Shown: positions 8,720 to 16,666 of the stretch, in pieces
Position numbering within the stretch: position 1 is the first letter of the stretch
Layout: every line of letters begins with the position of its first letter
From: Crossiella sp. S99.2
Lineage (GTDB): Bacteria; Actinomycetota; Actinomycetes; Mycobacteriales; Pseudonocardiaceae
DNA: 64,000 nucleotides
Direction of reading: 5' to 3'
Assembly (NCBI RefSeq): GCF_023094165.1
Contig: NZ_JALMDK010000004.1
Span: forward strand, 310,001-374,000
Position numbers and translations under genes: made by a program
The notes under the pieces: generated by a model
What the model was told of the DNA's origin: nothing
Database searches by the model: none
Seen by the model: only the letters and a program-made list of their open reading frames with translations

Positions 8720-9643
8720 TCAGCTCCTGGTCCTGGTCAGCCGCACATAGGTGGCGGAGAAGATGCCGAGCACCACGAACAGCAGCAGGCTCAGCGCGCT
8801 GGCCGTGCCGAAGTCGTTGTAGTAGAAGGCATAGCGGTAGAGCAGGAGCAGCAGCGTGACGGTGGCGTCCTCGGGGCCGCCGCCGGTCATCACATACGGT
8901 TCGGTGAAGACCTGCATGGTGGCCACCACCTGCAACAGCAGCAGCACCAGCAGCACGAACCGGGTTTGCGGGATGGTGACGTGCACCAGTCGCCGCCACA
9001 GGTTCGCGCCGTCGAGTTCGGCCGCCTCGTACAACTCGCCGGGGATGGTCTGCAGCGCGGCCAGGTAGATCAGCGTGGTGCTGCCCATGTTGGCCCAGGT
9101 GGAGACCAGCACCAGCGAGATCATCGCGGTGCTGCCGGAGTCCAGCCAGCTCAGCCCGGGCAGGCCGACCGCGCGCAGGCCCTCGTTGAACAGACCGGGT
9201 CCCGGGTTGTAGAACCACTTCCACAGCAACGCGGTCACCACCGGCGGCAACATCACCGGCAGGTACACCGCGACCCGGAAGAACGACCGCGCGTGCCGCA
9301 ACTCGTTGAGCACCACCGCGGTCAGGAACGGCACCGCGAAACCGAGCAGCAGCGCCAGACCGGTGAACAGCAGGGTGTTGCGCCAGGCCGCGCCGAAGAG
9401 CGGGTCGTTGAACAGCCGCTCGAAGTTCTCGAAACCGACCCAGCTGGGCGGGTTCACGAAGTCCACCTGCTGGAAGCTGAGCAGCACGCCGCGGATCAGC
9501 GGCCACCAGGAGAACAGCGCGAAGACCACCAGCGCGGCGGCGAGCAGGCCGTAAGCGGTGAGGTTGTCCCCGAGCTTGCGGCGCCACCGGCCCCGCACCG
9601 GCGGCGCCGCCGCACTCAGCTCACCTGAGCTGCGCGAGAACAC
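8720..9643 (-). CDS. Sugar ABC transporter permease, MalF/AglF type
   Basis: 307 residues with an N-terminal cytoplasmic stretch and about six membrane helices; the first starts at LTAYGLLAAALVVFALFSWW. The EAA loop is EAAELDGANLWRRLVHVTIP (about 220-240). The GTG at 9641-9643 overlaps the 3' end of the binding-protein gene by 23 bases; a slightly later start cannot be excluded because no strong ribosome site is visible. Pairs with the downstream MalG-type permease to form the CUT1 channel. Confidence 0.92.
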   Translation of the reverse strand: MFSRSSGELSAAAPPVRGRWRRKLGDNLTAYGLLAAALVVFALFSWWPLIRGVLLSFQQVDFVNPPSWVGFENFERLFNDPLFGAAWRNTLLFTGLALLLGFAVPFLTAVVLNELRHARSFFRVAVYLPVMLPPVVTALLWKWFYNPGPGLFNEGLRAVGLPGLSWLDSGSTAMISLVLVSTWANMGSTTLIYLAALQTIPGELYEAAELDGANLWRRLVHVTIPQTRFVLLVLLLLQVVATMQVFTEPYVMTGGGPEDATVTLLLLLYRYAFYYNDFGTASALSLLLFVVLGIFSATYVRLTRTRS

Positions 9644-10982
9644 CGTTGACCTTGGTTTCCGCCTCGGCGAGCACCTGGCCGATGTTCACGTCCTTGTTGG
9701 TCAGCACCGCCTGCATCACCGTGTCCAGCGCGGCGTAGACCTGCTGGGCGCTCGGCGGTTCCAGGTTGCCCTTCAGGCTGGGCGCGGCGGTGATGTAGGG
9801 CTGGTAGTTGGCCACCGGGATGGTCGCGTTGGCGGCCTTGAACCGCTCCTGCTGCTCGCGCACCGGGCCGACCCAGACGTCGGCGGCCGGCGGGACGGGC
9901 AGGCCGATCGGCTGCTTCTGCTCGGCGTAGCGCTTGAGGTTGCTCTCGATCCGGGACGGGTCGAGGAACTTCCAGCGCAGCCAGCTGAGGCCGGCCTTGA
10001 TCTTCTCCGGGGTGGCCTTGGGGTTGATCATGTAGCCCTCGCCGCCGATCAGCGTGCCCTGGCCGCCGGGCAGCGGGGCGAGGCCATAGTCCTCGTACTT
10101 GCCGTTGAACTGGTTGACCAGCACCGGCACGTTGTCCGGGGCGGCGATGTACATGCCGAGCTGCCCGGCGCCCATCAGCCGCTGCAGGTCGGGGATCTCC
10201 AGGAGTTGCTTGCTGCCCATGGAGTCATCGGTCCAGCGCATGTCGTGGAGGTGCTGCAGGGCGGCCTTGCCCTTGTCGTTGTTGAAGTCGGCCTTCCAGG
10301 TCTCGCCCTCCTGGCGGGCCACGCTGACGCCCAGGGAGTTGAGCCAGCTGGTCAGGTGCCAGCCGCCCTGGTTGTTCTTGCTCAGCTCGCCGAAGCCGAC
10401 CACGCCGTTGCCCAGCGCGCTGATCTTCTTGGCGGCCTCGCGCACCTCGGCCCAGGTGGCAGGCGGCTTGGCCGGGTCCAGGCCGGCCTTGCTGAACAGG
10501 GTGCGGTTGTAGAGCAGGCCCATCGAGTAGTTGGCGGTGGGCAGGCCGTACTGGCGACCCTTGCTGTCCTTGAACACCTGGGTGAGCTGCGGGTTCAGCT
10601 CACCAGCCAGGGGCACGTCCTTGAGGTGGTCGGTGATGTCGGCGGCCTGGCGGCGGGCGATGATCTGCGCCGGGTCGGTGAGGTAGACGTAGAAGACGTC
10701 CTCCAGCTGGCCGCCGGAGAGCTTGGTGGCGAAGGTCTTCGGGTCCATGAAGCCTTCGCGCGGCTCGATGTCGATGTTCGGGTTGGCCGCCTCGAACGCG
10801 GCCACGTCCTCGTCGAAGATCTTGCGCTGGAATGCCTGGGTGCCCGGCGGCTGGCCGTTGACGGAGATCTTGACCTTGCCGCCGGCCGCGGGCTGGGTGT
10901 CGCCGCCGCACCCGGCCACGGCCAGGCCCAGTCCGGCGACGAGCAGTACTCCGATGGCGCTGCGGGTACGAGGTCTCAGCAT
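9621..10982 (-). CDS. Extracellular sugar-binding lipoprotein of the ABC importer
   Basis: 453 residues. The lipoprotein signal MLRPRTRSAIGVLLVAGLGLAVAGCGG has its lipobox Cys at about residue 24. The rest is a family 1 solute-binding fold (KIFDEDVAAFEAANPNIDIE; ATWAEVREAAKKISALGNG). An in-frame codon further upstream would lengthen the protein but would bury the signal peptide, so ATG at 10980-10982 is preferred. First gene of the uptake operon. The ligand is probably an alpha-glucoside, judging from the GH13 partner; an alpha-1,3-linked oligosaccharide released by the GH87-type enzyme is a hypothesis. Confidence 0.92.
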   Translation of the reverse strand: MLRPRTRSAIGVLLVAGLGLAVAGCGGDTQPAAGGKVKISVNGQPPGTQAFQRKIFDEDVAAFEAANPNIDIEPREGFMDPKTFATKLSGGQLEDVFYVYLTDPAQIIARRQAADITDHLKDVPLAGELNPQLTQVFKDSKGRQYGLPTANYSMGLLYNRTLFSKAGLDPAKPPATWAEVREAAKKISALGNGVVGFGELSKNNQGGWHLTSWLNSLGVSVARQEGETWKADFNNDKGKAALQHLHDMRWTDDSMGSKQLLEIPDLQRLMGAGQLGMYIAAPDNVPVLVNQFNGKYEDYGLAPLPGGQGTLIGGEGYMINPKATPEKIKAGLSWLRWKFLDPSRIESNLKRYAEQKQPIGLPVPPAADVWVGPVREQQERFKAANATIPVANYQPYITAAPSLKGNLEPPSAQQVYAALDTVMQAVLTNKDVNIGQVLAEAETKVNGVLAQLR

Positions 10983-11126
10983 CGCTCGTGCCTCTTCTCG
11001 GTGGGAGGTCGCTCCGGCGGGACCTGTGGCGCGGCTCACGATAGGAGCCCAGCCCGCCGGAGTGCAATATCCCGATGAGATTCAGCAAGAAGTTGACTGA
11101 TTCTCGTTATCTACCCGCGCGCTCCG

Positions 11127-12137
11127 TCACTTCTCTGGCGCGGGCGCGGTGGAGCCGCGGACCACCAGTTCCGGCTCGAAGAGCAGCTCCTCCGCGGTGA
11201 CCTCGGCGCCGTTGATCTGCGCGGCCAGGAGGTCCACCGCGGCCCGGCCCATCGCCTCGATGGGCTGGCGGATGGTGGTCAGCGGCGGGTCGGTGCAGTT
11301 CATGAACGCGGAGTCGTCGTAGCCGATGACCGAGACGTCCGACGGTACCGCCATTCCGCGCCGCCGCACCGCCCGGACGGTGCCCAGGGCCAGGGGGTCG
11401 GAGGCGCAGACGATGCCGGTGACGCCGCGTTCGATCAGCCGGGCGGCCGCGGCCTGCCCGCCTTCCAGGGAGAACATGGCGTGCCCGACCCATTCGGCTG
11501 GCACGGTGAGCCCGGCTTTGCCTGCCGCGGCGGTGAAGGCGGCGAGTTTGCGCCGCGAGGGCAGGTGGTCCGGCGGGCCGAGCACCATGCCGACCTTGGT
11601 GTGCCCGAGGGAGAGCAGGTGGGTCAGCGCCTGTTCGGCGGCGACCGCGTCGTCGCAGGAGACCCGGGGGAAGCCGAGTTCGTCGATGCCCGCGTTGACC
11701 AGCACGGTGGGCAGCTGGCGTTCGACCAGGCGGCGGTAGTGCTCGTGCGAGGCGTCGGCCTGGGCGTAGGAGCCGCCGGCGAAGAGCACTCCGGAGACGT
11801 GCTGGGCGAGCAGCAGTTCGACGTAGTCGGCCTCGGAGACCCCGCCCGCGGTGCGGGTGCACAGCACGGGCGTGAAGCCCTGCTGAGCCAGGGCGTTGCC
11901 CATGATCTCGGCGAAGGCGGGGAAGATCGGGTTCTGCAGCTCGGGCAGCACCAGGCCGACCAGCCGGGCGCGTTCGCCGCGGAGCTGGGTGGGGCGCTCG
12001 TAGCCCAGCACGTCGAGTGCGGTGAGCACGGCGTTGCGGGTGGACTCGGAGACGCCGGGTTTGCCGTTGAGCACCCGGCTGACCGTCGCCTCACTCACCC
12101 CGACCTTGCGCGCCACCTCGGCGAGTCGTCGAGTCAT
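11127..12137 (-). CDS. LacI-family transcriptional regulator
   Basis: 336 residues. N-terminal LacI helix-turn-helix MTRRLAEVARKVGVSEATVS with the hinge RVLNGKPGVSE, then a periplasmic-binding-protein-like effector domain (from LVGLVLPELQNPIF; VSVIGYDDSAF near 265). It lies upstream of and in the same direction as the sugar ABC operon, the usual layout of a local repressor. The ATG at 12135-12137 gives the canonical N-terminus; a longer in-frame start has no family support. Its own promoter carries paired GCAAG/CTTGC half-sites, suggesting autoregulation. Confidence 0.93.
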   Translation of the reverse strand: MTRRLAEVARKVGVSEATVSRVLNGKPGVSESTRNAVLTALDVLGYERPTQLRGERARLVGLVLPELQNPIFPAFAEIMGNALAQQGFTPVLCTRTAGGVSEADYVELLLAQHVSGVLFAGGSYAQADASHEHYRRLVERQLPTVLVNAGIDELGFPRVSCDDAVAAEQALTHLLSLGHTKVGMVLGPPDHLPSRRKLAAFTAAAGKAGLTVPAEWVGHAMFSLEGGQAAAARLIERGVTGIVCASDPLALGTVRAVRRRGMAVPSDVSVIGYDDSAFMNCTDPPLTTIRQPIEAMGRAAVDLLAAQINGAEVTAEELLFEPELVVRGSTAPAPEK

Positions 12138-12151
12138 GAGGCAATGATGAC

Positions 12152-12194
12152 GCAAGCGAGCGCAAGATGCATACATTTCTTGCAGCGGGCTTGC
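12152..12194. promoter_or_regulatory. Nested GCAAG/CTTGC inverted repeats in front of the LacI-type gene
   Basis: Half-sites GCAAG at 12152-12156 and 12162-12166 face CTTGC at 12179-12183 and 12190-12194; the inner pair extends to GCAAGA/TCTTGC. The block starts 15 bases upstream of the start codon in the gap between divergent genes. Probable operator of this LacI-type repressor; similar GCAA/TTGC repeats precede the GH87-type gene. Confidence 0.6.
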
Positions 12195-12247
12195 AGCGTG
12201 TTGAATCCGCTCCACTGGGTCGCGGTCGCGTGCGAAAATCCCCGGCG

Positions 12248-12784
12248 ATGTCCGACAACAACAGCCGCCTGGCAATCGCACTGGCCGCCATCGGCGTGGT
12301 CGCCGCGGTCATCTCCGCTTCCACGGATCTGTTCGGCCTGCTCAAGGACGATCCGGCGCCCTCGGCGAATCCCGGCGCCACGCCGACGGGTCAGCCCGGC
12401 GGCAGTGCCCCGCCGCCCAGCTCGGCCGGGCCGAAGAAGGTGGCCTGGGAGGGCTCGCTGACACTCGACAGCAGCGGTCTCGACCTGGACACCACCCCGC
12501 CGACCCGCGCTCCCCAGTCCAGCGCCTGGGACTTCTACTACGGGACGCCGCAGCTGATCACCTTCAAAGCCAGCTCGAAGAACCTGGCCCGCTGGACCGG
12601 GAAGCAGCCGCCCACCGCCGAAGACTGCGGCAGGTTGCTGGCCACCGCGTCGGTGCATAAGGCGGCCATCGCCCAGGGTCACGTCTACTGCGCCCGGTCC
12701 GAACTCAAACGGCTCGCCCTGCTGACGATCACCGGCCCCAAGGGCGACGGGCAGGGCGCCGACGTGGTCCTGTGGGAGTCCTGA
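12248..12784 (+). CDS. Membrane-anchored unknown protein, 178 aa
   Basis: No family recognised. One N-terminal hydrophobic segment (LAIALAAIGVVAAVISAS, about 8-25) is followed by a Pro/Gly/Ser-rich linker (about 36-63) and a soluble domain of about 115 residues containing a CGRLLATA...VYCARSEL pair of cysteines that could form a disulfide. The topology suggests an extracytoplasmic domain tethered by an uncleaved signal anchor. The 3' end overlaps the endonuclease V gene by 13 bases. Confidence 0.7.
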   Translation: MSDNNSRLAIALAAIGVVAAVISASTDLFGLLKDDPAPSANPGATPTGQPGGSAPPPSSAGPKKVAWEGSLTLDSSGLDLDTTPPTRAPQSSAWDFYYGTPQLITFKASSKNLARWTGKQPPTAEDCGRLLATASVHKAAIAQGHVYCARSELKRLALLTITGPKGDGQGADVVLWES

Positions 12785-13440
12785 CCCCGCCCGCGACGGC
12801 GGCCGAGGCCCGCGCCATCCAGCAGGCCCTGCGCCCCCAGGTCGACAGCACCGGCCCCGGCCCCCAGCGCCCGGTCACCGTCGCGGGCCTGGACGTCGCC
12901 TACGCCAAGGACGACCGCACCCTGGCCGCCGCGGTGGTGCTGCTCGACTTCGCCACCCAGGAGGTGCTCGCCGAGTCCACCGCCACCGGCGTCCCTGCCT
13001 TCGACTACATCCCCGGCCTGTTCGCCTTCCGCGAGCTGCCCGCCTTGCTCACCGCCCTGTCCCGGCTCCCGGCCACCCCGGACCTGCTGGTCGTCGACGG
13101 CCACGGCCTGGCCCACCCGCACCGCTTCGGCCTGGCCTGCCACCTGGGTGTGCTGACCGGGCTGCCGGTGTTCGGCGTCGGCAAGACGCGGCTGATCGGC
13201 ACGGCGGCCGAACCTGGTCCGGAGCGCGGCGCGTACACCGATCTGGTGGACGAGGGCGAGGTGGTGGGGCGGGTGCTGCGCACGCGGCCGGGGGTGAAAC
13301 CGGTGTACGTCTCGGTGGGCCACCGGATCGACCTGGACACGGCCTGCGCGCACACCCTGGCGCTGACGCCGCGCTACCGGCTGCCGGAGACCACCCGCGC
13401 CGCCGACCAGGCCTGTCGCCGCGCGCTGGCCGCGGGTTAA
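12772..13440 (+). CDS. nfi: Endonuclease V (deoxyinosine 3'-endonuclease)
   Basis: 222 residues, normal length for the family. Family landmarks: VAGLDVAYAKD (first metal Asp), VPAFDYIPGLFAFRELPALL, LLVVDGHGLAHPHRFGLACHLGV (second metal Asp in VDGHG) and FGVGKTRLIG. Known members nick DNA or RNA one bond 3' of inosine. The GTG at 12772 overlaps the previous gene by 13 bases. The stop overlaps that of the convergent lipoprotein gene by 3 bases. Confidence 0.95.
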   Translation: MGVLTPPATAAEARAIQQALRPQVDSTGPGPQRPVTVAGLDVAYAKDDRTLAAAVVLLDFATQEVLAESTATGVPAFDYIPGLFAFRELPALLTALSRLPATPDLLVVDGHGLAHPHRFGLACHLGVLTGLPVFGVGKTRLIGTAAEPGPERGAYTDLVDEGEVVGRVLRTRPGVKPVYVSVGHRIDLDTACAHTLALTPRYRLPETTRAADQACRRALAAG

Positions 13441-14153
13441 GGCTTGCCGCGCCCGGTTTTCAGCTCCACCACGTTCGAGGCAGGCCCGTAGTAGAACGCG
13501 CGCACCCGGTAGGCCGCCGTCCGTTCCTCCGGCAGGGTCACCAGTCCGAAGGAGTTGATGTTGGGGTCCAGCAGGGCCGCGGTCGACCAGGTCGGCGCCG
13601 CGCCTGCCTTCACTTCCAGGGCGTAGTGCTCCTCGTCGGCGGCGTTGTCCCGCCAGGTGAACCGGATGCCCTGGGTGGTCATCACGGTCGCCTTCACCTC
13701 GGTGGGGGTGGCGGCGGAAGCGTTGGCGCGCAAGGACTGGGTGCCCGCGGGCGCGCCGGGCAGGGTCTGCGGCACCGCCCATTCGTGCGGGTCCTCCTCC
13801 GGCTTGTCCCCCGGTTTGGGCTCGGGCAGGGTCACCGACTGCTCGGGCGATGCCGTGCCGTAGTAGGGCCGGAGCCGGTAGAAGAAGCGGGTTTCCGGGA
13901 TCAGGTCGGGGTGCCGGTAGCTGGTCTCCTCCGGGGCGAGGAACTTCAGCACCGTGTACTCGCCATTGGGGTCGTTGGCGTACTCCAGCACTCGCCCGGC
14001 CAGGGGCTGTCCGGTGTTCTCCCAGCGCAGCGTGACGTCCACCGGGGTGTCCAGTGTCCCGGACAGCGCGCCGGCCGGGGGCGCGGATTCCGTTGCGGCA
14101 CAGGCGGATAACAGCAGGGCCAGGACAGGGAGCACGGCGAGGGACTTGAGCAC
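13437..14153 (-). CDS. Lipoprotein with fibronectin III-like repeats
   Basis: 238 residues. A lipobox (LALLLSACAATES) marks a secreted lipoprotein. Two beta-sandwich-like segments (about 30-100 and 140-235) look like FnIII domains: VDVTLRWENTG...TRFFYRLRPYYG and IRFTWRDNAADEEHYALEV...YRVRAFYYGPASN. The GTG at 14151-14153 has a GAGGT site 5 bases away and is preferred over the in-frame GTG at 14180. Function unknown; probably binding or scaffolding at the cell surface. Confidence 0.78.
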   Translation of the reverse strand: MLKSLAVLPVLALLLSACAATESAPPAGALSGTLDTPVDVTLRWENTGQPLAGRVLEYANDPNGEYTVLKFLAPEETSYRHPDLIPETRFFYRLRPYYGTASPEQSVTLPEPKPGDKPEEDPHEWAVPQTLPGAPAGTQSLRANASAATPTEVKATVMTTQGIRFTWRDNAADEEHYALEVKAGAAPTWSTAALLDPNINSFGLVTLPEERTAAYRVRAFYYGPASNVVELKTGRGKP

Positions 14154-14178
14154 GGGGGACCTCGAGACAGGGCGGGGC

Positions 14179-14217
14179 ACGCGGTCGTCCCGGCGCGCGA
14201 GACCGGGACGACCGCGT
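14179..14217 (-). terminator. Strong hairpin terminator after the secreted lyase-like gene
   Basis: Perfect 15-bp arms ACGCGGTCGTCCCGG (14179-14193) and CCGGGACGACCGCGT (14203-14217) with a 9-nt loop start 29 bases after the stop at 14246. It separates two minus-strand genes. Confidence 0.75.
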
Positions 14218-14245
14218 TGGTCAGGGCAGGGTCAGCGGCGCGGGA

Positions 14246-14848
14246 TCACTTGCGCCAGAAGCGGATTCCGCTCCACACCACGGTGGCCGGCCCCTGGCCG
14301 CTGCTGGTGCGGTAGGCGCCGAACTTGTCGTAGAAGCTGCCGCTGGGGCTGCTGTAACTGTGCTTCTGCGAGCCGTTGATGTAGGTGCGGTGCTGGCTGC
14401 CGACCTGGTGCACGGTGTTGACCCGCACGGTCGCGCCGACGGTGGCGCCGGTGGCGATGGTCGCGCCGCCGTGCACCGCGTAGAGCCGGCCGCCGCGTTC
14501 GACGGCCAGCATGAAGAACGGTCCGGCGGAGGGCCCGTCCTGGAAGGTCTGCTTCAGCGAGATGCGGGTGCCGCCCATGCTCTGGATCCGGAACGACCCC
14601 TCGAACTGGTAGGTGCCGCCGCCGTAGGTGTCATACCTCCGTTCCGCGCGCTGGTCGCCGCTGGCGGTGGAACAGGTCAGGGTGAAGGTCAGGTTGCTGA
14701 CCTGGCCGCAGCCGCGTTGCTGCACGTTGAAACCAGGGGAACGCGACGTCCAGCCGCCGCCCTCGACCTGGGCCTGCGCGGCAGGGGCGGTGAGCACAAG
14801 CCCACCCAGCAGCGCGATGCCAGTGAGGACGCGGTGTTTTCTCGGCAT
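14246..14848 (-). CDS. Secreted jelly-roll protein resembling alginate-lyase-2 (PL7/PL20-like) polysaccharide lyases
   Basis: 200 residues. A signal peptide (MPRKHRVLTGIALLGGLVLT...AQA) is followed by a compact beta-jelly-roll domain. RRYDTYGGGTYQFEGSFRI, ISLKQTFQ and SFYDKFGAYRTSSGQGPATV sit where PL7-like lyases carry their Arg strand, the QIH-like strand and the Y-x-K-x-G-x-Y strand. The catalytic His of QIH is replaced (KQTF), so activity is uncertain and a carbohydrate-binding role is possible. GGAGGTT precedes the ATG at 14846-14848. An AAGCGCTT operator-like site upstream suggests sugar-responsive control. Confidence 0.65.
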   Translation of the reverse strand: MPRKHRVLTGIALLGGLVLTAPAAQAQVEGGGWTSRSPGFNVQQRGCGQVSNLTFTLTCSTASGDQRAERRYDTYGGGTYQFEGSFRIQSMGGTRISLKQTFQDGPSAGPFFMLAVERGGRLYAVHGGATIATGATVGATVRVNTVHQVGSQHRTYINGSQKHSYSSPSGSFYDKFGAYRTSSGQGPATVVWSGIRFWRK

Positions 14849-14918
14849 TCCAACCTCCAGAAAAAGGCGCAGCGAGAAACACAATGCCGACGTTTGCAGG
14901 GGCCGGCAGCGGTTACTC

Positions 14919-14930
14919 GAAAGCGCTTAC
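14919..14930. promoter_or_regulatory. AAGCGCTT palindrome, LacI/cre-like operator
   Basis: GAAAGCGCTTAC at 14919-14930, with an 8-bp perfect core at 14921-14928, lies 71 bases upstream of the secreted lyase-like gene. It resembles the GAAAGCGCTTTC family of LacI/CcpA-type sites known before secreted glycosidase genes. Confidence 0.5.
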
Positions 14931-15040
14931 AGGTTGGCGGGGTGAAGCCACATTAGGACACGATCGGGGGTCCGACAAGACTTTCATATATGCGACCGGA
15001 AGGGCGGCCGGAAAAGCGCCCCGCCGCCACCTCCGGCCGG

Positions 15041-15715
15041 TCAGCCGCCGGTGTCGGAGGCGGCCAGTTCCACCCCTGGCTCGAAGACCAGCTTGATCAG
15101 CTCGCACAGGAACTCCGGCACGCTCACCCCGCCGTAGAGCCCCCGGCTGGCCTGCGACAGCACCACCCGGCCGAACGCGCCGACCATGATGATCTGGCTG
15201 GCGATCTCGGGCGCGACCCGCAACCGGTGCCCGGCCGCCACACACGCTTCCAGGGCCTCGACCAGGATGACCCCGATCTCCGCGCTGGGCCGCATGGTGC
15301 CGGTGTCGGCCCAGGACACGCCGACGCCCTTGGGGAAGGCCAGCAGGATCCGCTGGTGCGCGGGGTTGTTGAGGGCGAAGTCCAGGTAGGCGCGCAGGAT
15401 CGAGCACAGCCTGCCGAGCGGATCGCGGCCGGACACGGAGTCGCGGCCGGCGGCCATCGCGTCGGCCATCCGCCGCAACTGGTCCTGCATCAACGCGCCG
15501 ACCAGTTCGGTCAGGTCGCCGAAGTGCGGGTAGATGCTGGCCGGGGCGATCCCTGCGGCCCTGGCCACGCCGCGGATGGTCAGCGCGTCGTCGGTGTCCA
15601 GCGCGCCCAGCAGCCGCTCGGTGGCGGCCATGATCTCCTGCCGCAGCCGGTCGCCGTGCCCCCACGGGTTGCGCACCCGGCGGGACGCCCCAGGTTCACC
15701 GGAGTTCGCCCGCAC
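15041..15715 (-). CDS. TetR-family regulator
   Basis: 224 residues. The TetR helix-turn-helix is at about 25-70 (RLRQEIMAATERLLG...LTIRGVARAAGIAPASIYPHF). The C-terminal domain (LAFPKGVG...EIASQIIMVGAFGRVV) is the ligand/dimer region. The GTG at 15713-15715 lies 4 bases after the stop of the other tetR gene, so both form one transcript. A later GTG (MRNPWGHGDRLRQ) is possible. Ligand unknown. Confidence 0.88.
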   Translation of the reverse strand: MRANSGEPGASRRVRNPWGHGDRLRQEIMAATERLLGALDTDDALTIRGVARAAGIAPASIYPHFGDLTELVGALMQDQLRRMADAMAAGRDSVSGRDPLGRLCSILRAYLDFALNNPAHQRILLAFPKGVGVSWADTGTMRPSAEIGVILVEALEACVAAGHRLRVAPEIASQIIMVGAFGRVVLSQASRGLYGGVSVPEFLCELIKLVFEPGVELAASDTGG

Positions 15716-15719
15716 CGGT

Positions 15720-16319
15720 TCAGCCCCGGTGTTCCGGTAGTGGGATATCGCCGGTGTGCAGGAGTTTCAGCGCGTCCTGGGTGATCTCCCGCAACGGCCG
15801 GACCCCGTCGCCGTCCACCCATTCCCGCAGCACGACCTCGATCAGCCCCATGGTCGCGGCCGCGGACAACGCGGCCTTCAACCCGGCCGAGGGCCCGCCG
15901 ACCCTGGTCGCGATCTCCGCGGCCAGCTCATTGCGCCAGCGCCAGGTCTGCTCGGCCAGCCGGGCCTGCAGCGAGTCGGTGTGCCTGGCCAGGGCGTAGA
16001 CCGCGCGCACCCGCTGGGCGTCCTCGGCGACCACCCGCATCAGCCGGTCCAGCACCGTGTGCAGCGCCTCGGGCAGCGGCCGGTCGGCGGGCTGGGCGCG
16101 CATGACCTCCAGGGAGTCGCTGAGGTGCTCCTCCACGAAGCCGGCGATCAGCGATTCCTTGGTCGGGAAGTAGCGGTAGAGCGTGCGCGTGCCGACCTCG
16201 GCCGCGATCGCGACCTGCTCGATGGTGGTCGCCTCGAAGCCCTGCGCCGCGAACAGCTCCAGCGCCTTGTTGGCGATCAGTAACCGGGTGCGCTGCATCT
16301 TCAGCTCACGCAGCCCCAT
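15720..16319 (-). CDS. TetR-family regulator, divergent from the P450 gene
   Basis: 199 residues. Helix-turn-helix at about 9-55 (RTRLLIANKALELFAAQGFE...VGTRTLYRYFPTKESLI). AGGAGG precedes the ATG at 16317-16319. Divergent from a P450/ferredoxin pair across a 347-bp gap with repeated TGGCAG/CTGCCA half-sites, so it is the likely local repressor of the P450 and of its own operon with the second tetR gene. Confidence 0.92.
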   Translation of the reverse strand: MGLRELKMQRTRLLIANKALELFAAQGFEATTIEQVAIAAEVGTRTLYRYFPTKESLIAGFVEEHLSDSLEVMRAQPADRPLPEALHTVLDRLMRVVAEDAQRVRAVYALARHTDSLQARLAEQTWRWRNELAAEIATRVGGPSAGLKAALSAAATMGLIEVVLREWVDGDGVRPLREITQDALKLLHTGDIPLPEHRG

Positions 16320-16404
16320 CGGCACACCTCCTGACCAGCCCCTCTTCGCCCGGAGGCTAACAGCACGGACCGTGTTCGACGCGCATTCGACACACGTGGC
16401 ATAG

Positions 16405-16445
16405 TGGCAGTGTTGGCAGAATGGCAGTAACTGCCAGTTTCTGCC
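16405..16445. promoter_or_regulatory. TGGCAG/CTGCCA half-site array (putative TetR operator)
   Basis: Three TGGCAG half-sites (16405, 16414, 16422) face CTGCCA (16431-16436) and CTGCC (16441-16445). The centre TGGCAGTAACTGCCA (16422-16436) is a perfect 15-bp palindrome. Position in the divergent tetR-P450 gap suggests an operator for the TetR protein encoded at 15720-16319. A second, weaker repeat (GTGTTCGA...TCGACAC) lies around 16372-16393. Confidence 0.6.
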
Positions 16446-16534
16446 CGACAGCTCCACCGGAACCCGGTCACGCCCGCCGCCTGACCACCCCGGCGACCAC
16501 GCACAACCCGCCCAGACCGCCCCACCGCAGCGCT

Positions 16535-16625
16535 CGCACCACCAGCCGCCGGACCCATCCCCCCAACTCCCGCACCACCAGCCGCCGAACCCGCCACCCA
16601 GCGCCCCAACACCAGCCGCCGCGCC
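16535..16625. repeat. Three imperfect direct repeats of about 36 bp upstream of the P450 gene
   Basis: The core CACCAGCCGCCG recurs around 16540, 16576 and 16610, each in a C-rich, G-poor context on this strand. The block sits between the operator array and the P450 start and has no credible gene. It may be a slippage-derived spacer or a strand-biased leader. Confidence 0.55.
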
Positions 16626-16666
16626 CGTTCCCAGCTGTCGCCCCACCACCGAAAGGACCCGAGGTC

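Noticed and set aside
8718-9587. N-terminal extension of the MalG-type permease
   Set aside because: It overlaps the MalF-type permease in another frame; the family start lies at 8717 just after that gene stops.
16535-16625. Possible CRISPR-like repeat array
   Set aside because: Only three imperfect copies without distinct spacers and no cas genes; better described as a simple direct repeat.
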